A DNA stretch of 6,733 nt from Desulfonatronovibrio sp. (GCA_003558575.1 PWPY01000350.1:1-6733), one strand, 5' to 3'; numbered from the stretch's first letter, positions 1 through 5,880 are shown. Notes: generated by a model from the letters alone, not told the origin. Made by a program: numbers and translations.

Positions 1-285
1 ATTTTTTTCCTGGCCAGACTTGGAATTGTCAATTCCAAAAGCCTTAGAAAGTACCGCAAATATGCCATTCTTCTTGCCTTTGTTGCTTCTGCCCTGCTTA
101 CTCCTCCCGACATCATCAGTCAGGCTTTGATGTCAGGACCTCTGGTTATACTTTATGAGCTGGGCATCCTTGTGGCGTATCTCTGGGGAAAAGAAAGTAA
201 AGGTAGAAAGCTTGAAAAGAAGAAGCGTAAAGATGATTCAGACGAGGAAGACGAACATGAAGAAAATGATCCAAAAGAAAATTAA
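1..285 (+). CDS. tatC: Sec-independent protein translocase TatC, C-terminal part (5' end outside window)
   Basis: This is the last 94 residues of TatC, the polytopic inner-membrane component of the twin-arginine translocase, which binds twin-arginine signal peptides and exports folded proteins. The reading frame is open from base 1 to a TAA at 283-285. The segment KYAILLAFVASALLTPPD, followed by ISQALMSGPLVILYELGIL, matches the conserved end of the family. It covers the short fifth transmembrane helix, the LLTPPD-x(3)-Q periplasmic turn and the sixth helix with its P-x(5)-E pattern. A strongly charged cytoplasmic tail follows, first basic (KLEKKKRK) and then acidic (DDSDEEDEHEEND), as is common in proteobacterial TatC. 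The gene is truncated only by the window edge. hisB follows after 23 nt on the same strand, so the two are probably co-transcribed. Confidence 0.93.
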   Translation: MFFLARLGIVNSKSLRKYRKYAILLAFVASALLTPPDIISQALMSGPLVILYELGILVAYLWGKESKGRKLEKKKRKDDSDEEDEHEENDPKEN

Positions 286-298
286 CCAGGATGTAACT

Positions 299-302
299 GG
301 AG
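299..302 (+). promoter_or_regulatory. Ribosome binding site of hisB
   Basis: The sequence GGAG ends 6 nt before the ATG at 309, inside the 23-nt gap after tatC. It supports 309 as the hisB start. The gap leaves little room for a separate promoter. Confidence 0.7.
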
Positions 303-308
303 ATTGAT

Positions 309-896
309 ATGCGACGCTCTGTAATTAAAAGAAAGACCTTAGAAACTGATATTGTCCTTGAGCTTAACCTGGATAAAGGAGCAACTGAAAATGAAATCAA
401 AACCGGTTTTGGTTTTGCCGATCACATGCTTGTTCTGTTAAGTCACTGGGCTGGGTTCGGGTTGAAGATAAAATGTCAGGGAGATCTTGTGGTGGACGCC
501 CATCACAGTCTTGAAGATACTGGGATTTGTCTTGGGCAGGCCTTTGCAGAGGCCTTGGGAGATCGTAAAGGAATCAACAGAGTGGGCTTTGCAAAAGTAC
601 CCATGGATGAAGCCCTATCTGAGGCGGTTATTGATATTTCAGGAAGGCCATATCTTGTTTACAAAGGAGATGAACTCTTAGCTTCGGTTGTGGCTGGAGA
701 AGAAAAGGATTTATGGCGGGAGTTTTTTAAATCCTTTGCTTTCAATGCCAAGCTCAACCTGCATATCAATTATTATTATGGCAGCAACTCGCATCATCTT
801 CTGGAGTCGGCTTTTAAGGCGTCAGGACTTGCTTTGAAGCAGGCTGTTACCTTGAGCAGGAGTCACGTATTAAGTACTAAAGGATCACTGGATTGA
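309..896 (+). CDS. hisB: Imidazoleglycerol-phosphate dehydratase HisB
   Basis: This is the monofunctional Mn-dependent dehydratase that converts imidazole-glycerol-3-phosphate to imidazole-acetol phosphate in cytosolic histidine biosynthesis. At 195 residues it has the normal length for the monofunctional form and no fused phosphatase domain. It shows the two-fold family pattern of metal-ligand motifs. GFADHM lies at about residues 35-40 and HHSLED at 65-70 (canonically HHTxED). PMDEAL lies at 99-103, SGRP at 111-114, the SHHLLE metal site at 161-166 and the terminal STKG at 189-192. The ATG start has a GGAG Shine-Dalgarno sequence. The downstream lipoprotein ORF begins 1 nt after the TGA stop, and hisA follows it, so this is a partial his operon behind tatC. 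No regulatory leader is visible. Confidence 0.96.
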   Translation: MRRSVIKRKTLETDIVLELNLDKGATENEIKTGFGFADHMLVLLSHWAGFGLKIKCQGDLVVDAHHSLEDTGICLGQAFAEALGDRKGINRVGFAKVPMDEALSEAVIDISGRPYLVYKGDELLASVVAGEEKDLWREFFKSFAFNAKLNLHINYYYGSNSHHLLESAFKASGLALKQAVTLSRSHVLSTKGSLD

Positions 897-897
897 T

Positions 898-1527
898 ATG
901 AAAAACGGTATTTTGTTATTTGCTTCTTTTTTTGTAGTTTTTTTGCTTATGTCCTGTGCTCCCAAAAAGCCTGCCCCTGAAATGCCGGAAAAAGCAGTGG
1001 TTGCTGTGGCTCACTTTTCACAACCAGTACATAGATGGCAGATGATTAATAATCATATTGTTGTGGGAAAGAGGGAGATAAGTCAGGAAATTGTTCAGAA
1101 TCTTGACAGTGATCTTGCCGGGGCCTTATCAGGCAGCAGACATGTCATTGTCCCGGCTAAACTTGTTGAGCAGTGCCAGACAGTAACATCCCATGGTACT
1201 ACTCCAGGCTCAGCCTTTCATTATTGGGTACAGGTTGGCAAATGTGTGCCTGCTGATTATATTCTGGTTCCTTTTGTTTTTGACTGGAGAGACAGGGACG
1301 GTGGAGAATGGGGAGTTAATGAACCAGCTAAGGTCACTTTGGAACTTAATCTCATTGACGTAAAAGAGCTCAGCCTGAACAGATTTCTTTTTGACGAAAG
1401 ACAACAATCATTAACAGAAAATCTCCTTAGTGCGGGTCGTTTTTTTCAAAGGGGTGGCAAATGGGTTTCGGCACGTGAACTCTCCAGAGAGGGATTAGAA
1501 CAAGGAATAAGGGAGTTGGGATTATGA
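898..1527 (+). CDS. Predicted lipoprotein of unknown function inserted between hisB and hisA
   Basis: This gene encodes a 209-residue protein that I do not recognise as a named family. It starts with a classic type II signal peptide: KN at positions 2-3, a hydrophobic core at about 5-17, and the lipobox LMSC with Cys20 as the predicted lipidated residue. The residue after Cys is Ala rather than Asp, which argues against inner-membrane retention if Lol rules apply. A short Lys/Pro-rich tether ([11 protein letters not shown]) leads into a soluble periplasmic domain. That domain opens with a strand-like stretch (AVVAVAHF) and then a helix containing [13 protein letters not shown] before [11 protein letters not shown]. 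This order loosely recalls the CsgG/LpoB-type lipoprotein fold, which is a weak inference. Cys57, Cys87 or other paired cysteines cannot be assigned with confidence. The gene is 1 nt from hisB and its stop overlaps the hisA start in ATGA, so it is translationally coupled within the operon. Its function cannot be inferred from histidine synthesis. Confidence 0.85.
   Translation: MKNGILLFASFFVVFLLMSCAPKKPAPEMPEKAVVAVAHFSQPVHRWQMINNHIVVGKREISQEIVQNLDSDLAGALSGSRHVIVPAKLVEQCQTVTSHGTTPGSAFHYWVQVGKCVPADYILVPFVFDWRDRDGGEWGVNEPAKVTLELNLIDVKELSLNRFLFDERQQSLTENLLSAGRFFQRGGKWVSARELSREGLEQGIRELGL
1511..1515 (+). promoter_or_regulatory. Ribosome binding site of hisA
   Basis: GGGAG lies 8 nt before the ATG at 1524, inside the 3' end of the lipoprotein gene. 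It fixes the hisA start and indicates that hisA can be initiated independently as well as by coupling through the 4-nt overlap. Confidence 0.7.
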
Positions 1528-2258
1528 TTTTATTTCCTGCCATTGATATCAAGGGAGGACAATGTGTTCGGCTCAGACAGGGATTAGAAAATGAAGTTAC
1601 GGTGTTTTCTCCTGATCCTGTTGCCATGGCAGAACACTGGGAAAGAACTGGTGCTAAGTGGTTGCATATAGTTGACCTTGACGGCGCTTTTTCTGGTGAC
1701 CCCATAAATCGTGACCTGATCAGGGAAATCTGCGCCAAAGTAAATATTCCTGTTCAGCTTGGAGGCGGTATCAGGGATATTGATACAGCTTCGGCTTATC
1801 TAAGTGCCGGAGTTGAAAGGCTCATTATTGGAACACTGGCTTTGGAAGATAAAAGTCTTTTTGCGGATATGTGTCAGGAATTTCCTGACAGAATGGGTGT
1901 CTCTCTTGATGCAAGGGATGGAAAGCTCAAATCCAGGGGCTGGGTGGCAGATACAGGTCTTAGCGTAGAGGATGTTGTTCCTGTTCTGGAAAATTTTGGA
2001 GCTTCATTTTTTGTCTATACTGATATTTCCAGAGATGGCATGCAAAGTGGGGTAAATATAGACGCTTTGGAAAATATGCTTAAACTGACGTCGAAACCGG
2101 TGATAATAGCTGGTGGGGTTTCAGTATTAGAAGATATTCAGCAGGTGTATCCACTAACCGCAAAAGGTCTTGAAGGAGTTATTACGGGCAGGGCAATATA
2201 CAGCGGAAGTCTTGATTTTCAAATGGCTGCTCAGTGGCTTAATGAGCATAATTCCTGA
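1524..2258 (+). CDS. hisA: Phosphoribosylformimino-5-aminoimidazole carboxamide ribotide isomerase HisA
   Basis: This is the (beta/alpha)8-barrel isomerase (ProFAR isomerase) that performs the Amadori rearrangement of ProFAR to PRFAR in histidine biosynthesis. The 244-residue length is typical. Visible family features are [14 protein letters not shown] at the N terminus with catalytic base Asp8 and DLDGAF at about 51-56. The first phosphate-binding loop is LGGGIRD at 79-85. SLDARDGK at 127-134 carries the presumed catalytic acid Asp129. YTDISRDGM lies at 165-173, and the second phosphate loop IIAGGVS (194-200) precedes GVITGRAIY. HisA was chosen over the homologous HisF because of the FPAID-x-K-x-G-x-C-VRL start and YTDISRDG. 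It is the last gene of the plus-strand operon and converges on the polyamine cluster. hisH and hisF are not in the window. Confidence 0.96.
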   Translation: MILFPAIDIKGGQCVRLRQGLENEVTVFSPDPVAMAEHWERTGAKWLHIVDLDGAFSGDPINRDLIREICAKVNIPVQLGGGIRDIDTASAYLSAGVERLIIGTLALEDKSLFADMCQEFPDRMGVSLDARDGKLKSRGWVADTGLSVEDVVPVLENFGASFFVYTDISRDGMQSGVNIDALENMLKLTSKPVIIAGGVSVLEDIQQVYPLTAKGLEGVITGRAIYSGSLDFQMAAQWLNEHNS

Positions 2259-2302
2259 AATAAGTCAGACTATCACCGTGTTGAAAATCCTTATTTAACA
2301 AC

Positions 2303-2313
2303 CAGCTATGCTG
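2303..2313. terminator. Weak stem-loop in the hisA / DHS-like convergent gap
   Basis: The 56-nt gap between the two convergent stops contains CAGC-TAT-GCTG, a 4-bp stem with a 3-nt loop. On the plus strand an AT-rich stretch (ATTATTTC) follows it. AAATAAG (2258-2264) can also pair with CTTATTT (2290-2296) across a long loop. Neither is a strong intrinsic terminator. This is only the best candidate in the place where a bidirectional terminator would be expected. Confidence 0.2.
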
Positions 2314-2314
2314 A

Positions 2315-3400
2315 TTATTTCTTAGCCAGCCTCTGCTGCAGTCCTTTGATGAGAATCGGCCAGGCAATGGTGGCGTCAGAGTAAATTTCAGCGAATCTTC
2401 CTCCCTGACTTATGGGCACGAATTTTCCCCAGGAAATACCCTCCTGATACGTACATCCAGAAAGTCCTCCCCAATGAACCGGTTCCGGGCAGATGCGTAC
2501 TCCATACTGAAATCTCTTGAGGGGCAGGTTAATGTTTTCTAAGCGTTGATTGGCTATTTCCAGGAAAGGTCCAACCTGCTGAGCCCAATTTCTTGGTACT
2601 CCTCCTCCAATGGTAAATATCCCGATTTTTTTACACTTTGTTATTCTGCGAGTGTAACTCAAGAGATCGTGGAAAGGATTAAAAGGATAGGGCAGGGATG
2701 TAAAGTCTTCATTATCAAAAGCCTTGCTGTCCTGTCTTAAAATATGCGTGGCAATGTCAAGTGCAAGTTCTGAATCAGTAAAAGCCGGTATGTAAACAGG
2801 GACGTTGTTGTTATAGGCGCTTTTAAGAATCCCTTTTCCCGGGATATTTTCAGTTAAATATTTTCCTATCTCCCGGCAGATTATTTCTGAAGTAAGAGTC
2901 TCATCATTTTTGATCCCTTCCATGACCTTATGAATAATGTCTTCGGCCTGGATGAAATTTATTTCAGGTTCCAGTGTATCATAAACTCTGTTAAATCCAT
3001 GCTTGAAGAGTTCATTGTCGTCCATCCGTTCTTTTTCATATTTGTAATGCTTAAGACCTATGGACTCAATAAAACCGTGGGCCATTAAGGCTCCTGTTGA
3101 TATGACTATATTCAGCCATCCCTCATCAATCATCTTGCACAGAATTGTGCCCATCTTGGCTACAGTCATTGCGCCGGAAAAAGTTCCAATGACACAGCAG
3201 TCAGGGTCTGTGACCATTTCTTCCATTACATCTAAGGCTTCACCAAGGCTGCGCCCACTGAATGAAGTCTTGGCCATGGCACTTAAGAGTTCGTCAAAAT
3301 CGTTTATATTATCAGGATCAAGCGATTCCAGAGGCTTCAAACCCATATCTTCTGGGTTGTGCAAGGAGTTGAGAGTTCTGACTGAATCTTTTTTTTTCAC
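2315..3400 (-). CDS. Deoxyhypusine synthase-like protein (bacterial DHS homologue, probable polyamine aminobutyl transferase)
   Basis: This is a 361-residue member of the deoxyhypusine synthase superfamily. Archaeal and eukaryotic members use NAD to cleave spermidine and pass the aminobutyl group to a lysine of eIF5A through an enzyme-imine. Bacteria lack eIF5A, so the acceptor here is probably a small amine; plant homospermidine synthase, derived from DHS, shows that such a switch is possible. Seen here are GTFSGAMT (72-79) and STGALMAHG (101-109) in the Rossmann-like NAD region, and IGGGVPRNW (264-272). The catalytic block EGISWGK (320-326) follows, with Lys326 matching the imine-forming lysine and Glu320 the conserved spermidine-binding glutamate. 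The region that reads VPKHH in human DHS reads VPRNW here, so the active-site histidine is absent. YGVRICPEPVHWGGLSG (299-315) is typical of the bacterial branch. The start is GTG with GAGAAGG 9 nt upstream, followed directly by a run of nine A. It is the last gene of the polyamine trio. Confidence 0.88.
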   Translation of the reverse strand: MKKKDSVRTLNSLHNPEDMGLKPLESLDPDNINDFDELLSAMAKTSFSGRSLGEALDVMEEMVTDPDCCVIGTFSGAMTVAKMGTILCKMIDEGWLNIVISTGALMAHGFIESIGLKHYKYEKERMDDNELFKHGFNRVYDTLEPEINFIQAEDIIHKVMEGIKNDETLTSEIICREIGKYLTENIPGKGILKSAYNNNVPVYIPAFTDSELALDIATHILRQDSKAFDNEDFTSLPYPFNPFHDLLSYTRRITKCKKIGIFTIGGGVPRNWAQQVGPFLEIANQRLENINLPLKRFQYGVRICPEPVHWGGLSGCTYQEGISWGKFVPISQGGRFAEIYSDATIAWPILIKGLQQRLAKK

Positions 3401-3409
3401 GGTATTTTA

Positions 3410-3416
3410 CCTTCTC
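3410..3416 (-). promoter_or_regulatory. Ribosome binding site of the DHS-like gene (supports the GTG start)
   Basis: On the minus strand GAGAAGG lies 9 nt before the GTG at 3400. It favours this GTG over the in-frame ATG at codon 19, which has no comparable site. Confidence 0.55.
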
Positions 3417-3423
3417 TTTATAG

Positions 3424-3429
3424 ATTATA
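3424..3429 (-). promoter_or_regulatory. Possible -10 box (TATAAT) upstream of the DHS-like gene
   Basis: A perfect TATAAT lies on the minus strand 23 nt before the GTG start. Transcription would begin near 3417 and give a very short leader that still contains the Shine-Dalgarno sequence. No good -35 box lies 16-18 nt upstream; the nearest TTGACC is 32 nt away. The region is AT-rich, so this is a tentative call. If real, the gene could be transcribed apart from agmatinase. Confidence 0.3.
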
Positions 3430-3486
3430 AGATGCATTTTGAACTGCTCACCATGTTTTTTGGTCAAGCCTTCATTTTTGCTGCTT

Positions 3487-3522
3487 CTTCTACTGCGAAC
3501 TTCGGAGCTTTTTGCAGAGAAG
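3487..3522. repeat. Bulged inverted repeat in the agmatinase / DHS-like gap
   Basis: CTTCT-A-CTGC (3487-3496) pairs with GCAGAGAAG (3514-3522), giving a 9-bp stem with one bulged A and a 17-nt loop. It starts 17 nt after the agmatinase stop on the minus strand. No T-run follows on that strand, so it does not look like an intrinsic terminator. It could be an mRNA-stabilising or processing structure. Its 3' arm includes the CTTTTTGCAG word shared with the upstream gap. Confidence 0.35.
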
Positions 3523-3538
3523 TCCAGTCCAGATAAAT

Positions 3539-4423
3539 TTATTTAACTTGTTTCCGCAGACTGGAAAAGTAAGTGGTTAAAATTTTCAGAATTGATTTTA
3601 CCGCTACAGATTCAGAAACAACATTAGATGGAATGGGGGCCAGTTCGCAAAAATCCATGCCAATCAGTCTTGGACCTGGCCATAGATTTTTCCATAAATC
3701 CTTAACCCATGAATAGGAAAGACCACCAGGCTCAGGAGTGCCTGTGCCTGGCATTATTGAAGGATCTAATCCATCAGCGTCAAAGGTAACATAGACTGGA
3801 CCATCCCCGACAAAATCTTTGATCTTTTCAGCTGTCTGTGTTGGCGAAGGGAGATCCCAGGCGTAAAAAGGAAGAATCTGCTGCTTGGATTTTTCAATCA
3901 GTTCAGCTTCGTCCCGGCAGAAACTTCTGATTCCAAGCTGGACCATTTTAATGCCCAGGTCCAATGCTCTGGCCATAACACAGGCATGGGAATAGGGGCT
4001 TCCTTCAAAGTCTTTCCGCAGATCAGCATGAGCATCAATCTGGATTATTGTAAGATCAGGATACTGGCGGGCATAAAAATCAATAAGTGGAAAAGATATG
4101 GAGTGCTCACCCCCAAGGGTAAGAAAAAAATCCTTTGAAGGATCATATTCATTCAGGAATTCAGTCATTTCCTGGTATAGATAACCAGGCCCAGCAACAT
4201 TAATTCTCTGAAATGGTAAAGTTATAAAAGAGCAGAGCTTACTTATGTCAGCTTCAAGTTCCAGGTCAAATGGCTCAATCTGGTAGCTGGCTTTGAGGAT
4301 TGCTTCTGGTCCATTTTTAGTTCCATCTCCAAAACTTACAGTTCCCTGGTACGGAACGGGCCAGACATGGACTGGAAAAAGATTGGAACTTTTTTCTTCT
4401 AAGTCTAAAAAGTTATTATACAT
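3539..4423 (-). CDS. speB: Agmatinase-family ureohydrolase
   Basis: This is a 294-residue binuclear-manganese ureohydrolase. The expected reaction is agmatine + water to putrescine + urea in the cytosol. All metal-ligand motifs of the arginase/agmatinase family are visible: GGEHS (His107), IDAHADLR (Asp130, His132, Asp134) and FDADGLDP (Asp215, Asp217). The substrate loop PGTGTPEPGGLSY (225-237) and DFCELAP with Glu260 at the arginase Glu277 position are also present. The PEPGGL form fits agmatinase better than arginase. The segment after Glu260 reads APIPSN instead of the usual NPxxD, a mild deviation. The adjacent arginine decarboxylase supplies agmatine. A substituted agmatine, as in the carboxyaminopropylagmatine route, is an alternative substrate. 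The ATG at 4423 is the only plausible start but has no Shine-Dalgarno sequence; an 11-bp hairpin ends 12 nt upstream. Confidence 0.92.
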   Translation of the reverse strand: MYNNFLDLEEKSSNLFPVHVWPVPYQGTVSFGDGTKNGPEAILKASYQIEPFDLELEADISKLCSFITLPFQRINVAGPGYLYQEMTEFLNEYDPSKDFFLTLGGEHSISFPLIDFYARQYPDLTIIQIDAHADLRKDFEGSPYSHACVMARALDLGIKMVQLGIRSFCRDEAELIEKSKQQILPFYAWDLPSPTQTAEKIKDFVGDGPVYVTFDADGLDPSIMPGTGTPEPGGLSYSWVKDLWKNLWPGPRLIGMDFCELAPIPSNVVSESVAVKSILKILTTYFSSLRKQVK

Positions 4424-4435
4424 GAGATCATATGC

Positions 4436-4462
4436 GCCTGCAAAAAATAAATTTTTGCAGGC
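4436..4462 (-). promoter_or_regulatory. Perfect 11-bp hairpin in the agmatinase leader
   Basis: GCCTGCAAAAA and TTTTTGCAGGC form a perfect 11-bp stem around a 5-nt loop. On the minus strand it ends 12 nt before the agmatinase ATG, inside the zone a ribosome must cover. The 12 nt between hairpin and ATG hold no purine-rich Shine-Dalgarno sequence. Neither strand has a T-run after the stem, so it is not a standard terminator. A translational control or RNA-processing element is the most natural reading, although a mobile palindrome remnant is also possible. Confidence 0.5.
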
Positions 4463-4498
4463 AGTGTTAAGTTTTAAATAAGTCAGAGATTTACAAGG

Positions 4499-4524
4499 TT
4501 CAGACAGTGCCTTTAACTTCAGAC
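4499..4524. repeat. Short direct repeat TTCAGAC x2
   Basis: TTCAGAC occurs at 4499-4505 and 4518-4524, 19 nt apart start to start, in the gap between the arginine decarboxylase and agmatinase genes. Two 7-mers in an AT-rich gap can be chance. The spacing, close to two helical turns, is the only reason to record it as a possible operator. Confidence 0.2.
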
Positions 4525-4553
4525 TACGACTTTTTGCAGTTGCGTCAGATTAT

Positions 4554-5108
4554 TCAGGGTAAAAAAACAGCTGCTGAAATTGTGGTTGTCCACAGCCCTG
4601 CGACACCTGTTGTTACGCAAGGAGCTGAGGTAGAATCAACAATCTGGCCGCTCATCATATATATCTGGCGTCTCTGGTCATAGTCCTTTTCAGGATCAAA
4701 ATCTATGCCCAGAGTAGTAGCGAGCATGGTAGAGGCAAGGTCCTCGGCAAAGTCTCCGATTTCATTTTCATCAGCACCAAAGGCTGTATGTTCGGAAATG
4801 TATCCGTACTGACTTTTGGCCGCGGGAAAAGCCATACCCACTGCAGATCCCACAAGACGTCCCTTTTCATTGGTGGCATTCCTGGCCATTACACAGAAAG
4901 TAATCTGGCCCGGCAAAAGTTCTTTGACTCCTTGTTCTAAGTTGAGCATCTCACAGTTGGGAGGAAATATACTTGATACATAAACCAGGTTCTGTTTTTC
5001 AATTCCGGCATCCCTCAGGGCAAGTTCAAAAGACTGTAGTTTATTTTTATGGCGTCCTATGCCCCGGGTGAAAAAGGCACGGGAAGGAACAAAGGTATTT
5101 TTAAACAT
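4554..5108 (-). CDS. pdaD: Pyruvoyl-dependent arginine decarboxylase (PvlArgDC)
   Basis: This enzyme decarboxylates arginine to agmatine with a covalent pyruvoyl group made by self-cleavage, so it needs no PLP. The product has 184 residues from the chosen start. VSSIFPP contains the processing site: cleavage between Ser45 and Ser46 would give the beta chain and an alpha chain with an N-terminal pyruvoyl from Ser46, matching the ISSIMPP site of the Methanocaldococcus enzyme. [11 protein letters not shown] holds Glu106, the likely catalytic glutamate. The opening [26 protein letters not shown] is typical of bacterial PvlArgDC. A longer frame from a TTG at 5138 exists, but GGAGG sits 8 nt before the ATG at 5108, so the shorter start is preferred. 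The gene is first of the polyamine trio, has its own candidate promoter and supplies agmatine to the ureohydrolase downstream. A decarboxylase for another substrate is less likely. Confidence 0.93.
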   Translation of the reverse strand: MFKNTFVPSRAFFTRGIGRHKNKLQSFELALRDAGIEKQNLVYVSSIFPPNCEMLNLEQGVKELLPGQITFCVMARNATNEKGRLVGSAVGMAFPAAKSQYGYISEHTAFGADENEIGDFAEDLASTMLATTLGIDFDPEKDYDQRRQIYMMSGQIVDSTSAPCVTTGVAGLWTTTISAAVFLP

Positions 5109-5116
5109 TAAAGTAT

Positions 5117-5121
5117 CCTCC
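5117..5121 (-). promoter_or_regulatory. Ribosome binding site deciding the PvlArgDC start
   Basis: On the minus strand a full GGAGG lies 8 nt before the ATG at 5108. The GGAGG overlaps the in-frame upstream ATG (5121-5123), which makes initiation there or at the TTG at 5138 unlikely. Confidence 0.75.
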
Positions 5122-5182
5122 ATAGCGTATATATTCAATATAATTTATAAACAAAAAATCTTCATTAAGAATAAAGTCGAAA

Positions 5183-5211
5183 ATCTAAAGATTAAAAAAA
5201 CTGTATGTCAA
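5183..5211 (-). promoter_or_regulatory. Sigma70-type promoter for the polyamine cluster
   Basis: On the minus strand a consensus -35 box TTGACA (5206-5211) is followed after exactly 17 nt by TTAGAT (5183-5188), a 3-of-6 match to TATAAT that keeps the important first T, fifth A and last T. Initiation would fall near 5176, giving a leader of about 70 nt before the PvlArgDC ATG. It lies in the 136-nt gap after the SPOR gene, where a promoter would be expected. Confidence 0.5.
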
Positions 5212-5244
5212 TGTTTTTTGTCGGCCAACGCTCCATGAAAAGGA

Positions 5245-5880
5245 TCAGGATGGCCTTTTGCTTCTTAAAAGCGGCTCGTGGATTCCGTGTTTCTCAAGTT
5301 TTCGGATCATGGACTTGGATTCCTGTTCTGAACTCTGGAATTCAACAATCACCCGATACCATGGTTCGGCCCCGATGAATGCATCTGTAATGCTGGCCCT
5401 GAAACCGTCATTCATGAGTTGTTCCTGCAGTTCCCCGGCCCTTTGGATTGTCTGAAAAGAACCAACCTGGTAAGTGTAAGTGAATTTTTCTAATGCAGGG
5501 GCAGGAGTTGGTGGAGGTGTAGCTGCCGGTGGCGCCTGAATTACAGGGTCCGGAGTGGACTTTACTGCAACTTGCTGTCCTGATGGAGCAGGCTTAGCCG
5601 TGGAACCTGATCTGAGTCTGTCCATGAATTCCAGTTCTTCTGGTTTAAGGACACGTGAAACAGGTCTATCCTGGCTGATTTCGGGCATGATTCTGGAGAT
5701 ATCCGGAATAACATCTTCAGGATTGTATCCACGCCCGATAAAAACACCAAGAATGAAAGACCAGATCATTGCTAATATCACAATCGCACCCACAGAGAGA
5801 GCCTTGGTAAAGCCCAGCTCAATCTTGAATTTTCCTTTGGGTTTGCTTGCAGTAGTTTTTTTTCTGTTTTTTGCTGCCAT
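5245..5880 (-). CDS. SPOR-domain inner-membrane protein
   Basis: This 211-residue protein has a cell-division-associated architecture. A basic cytoplasmic N terminus (AAKNRKKTTASKPKGK) is followed by a single transmembrane helix at about 26-48 and a periplasmic linker at about 50-132. The linker's second half is rich in Pro and Ala (PPAATPPPTPAPA). A C-terminal SPOR domain follows at about 133-205, with YTYQVGSFQT at its first strand and PWYRVIVEFQSSEQE in the middle. SPOR domains bind peptidoglycan stripped of stem peptides at the division septum. FtsN and DedD share this layout, but the linker here shows no FtsN-specific motif, so no symbol is given. The ATG start lies 6 nt after the argS stop with only a weak upstream purine stretch (AGAAAGA), so it is probably translated from the argS transcript. 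Confidence 0.9.
   Translation of the reverse strand: MAAKNRKKTTASKPKGKFKIELGFTKALSVGAIVILAMIWSFILGVFIGRGYNPEDVIPDISRIMPEISQDRPVSRVLKPEELEFMDRLRSGSTAKPAPSGQQVAVKSTPDPVIQAPPAATPPPTPAPALEKFTYTYQVGSFQTIQRAGELQEQLMNDGFRASITDAFIGAEPWYRVIVEFQSSEQESKSMIRKLEKHGIHEPLLRSKRPS

Noticed and set aside
1427..1738. 103-residue minus-strand open frame over the lipoprotein/hisA junction
   Set aside because: It overlaps the well-supported hisA and the end of the lipoprotein gene, with no recognisable motif.
2315..3400. Genuine deoxyhypusine synthase acting on eIF5A
   Set aside because: All neighbours are bacterial genes and bacteria have no eIF5A. The sequence also shows the bacterial-branch motifs GGGVPRNWAQQ and CPEPVHWGGLSG.
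3060..3536. 158-residue plus-strand open frame opposite the DHS-like gene
   Set aside because: Most of it is the antisense of a clearly recognised DHS-like gene. It shows no family motif and has no convincing ribosome site.
5223..5255. GGCCA...TGGCC inverted repeat spanning the SPOR stop codon as a possible terminator
   Set aside because: It has only five pairs with a loop of more than 20 nt, and no T-run follows on the minus strand. The trailing TTTT is on the plus strand, where no gene ends.
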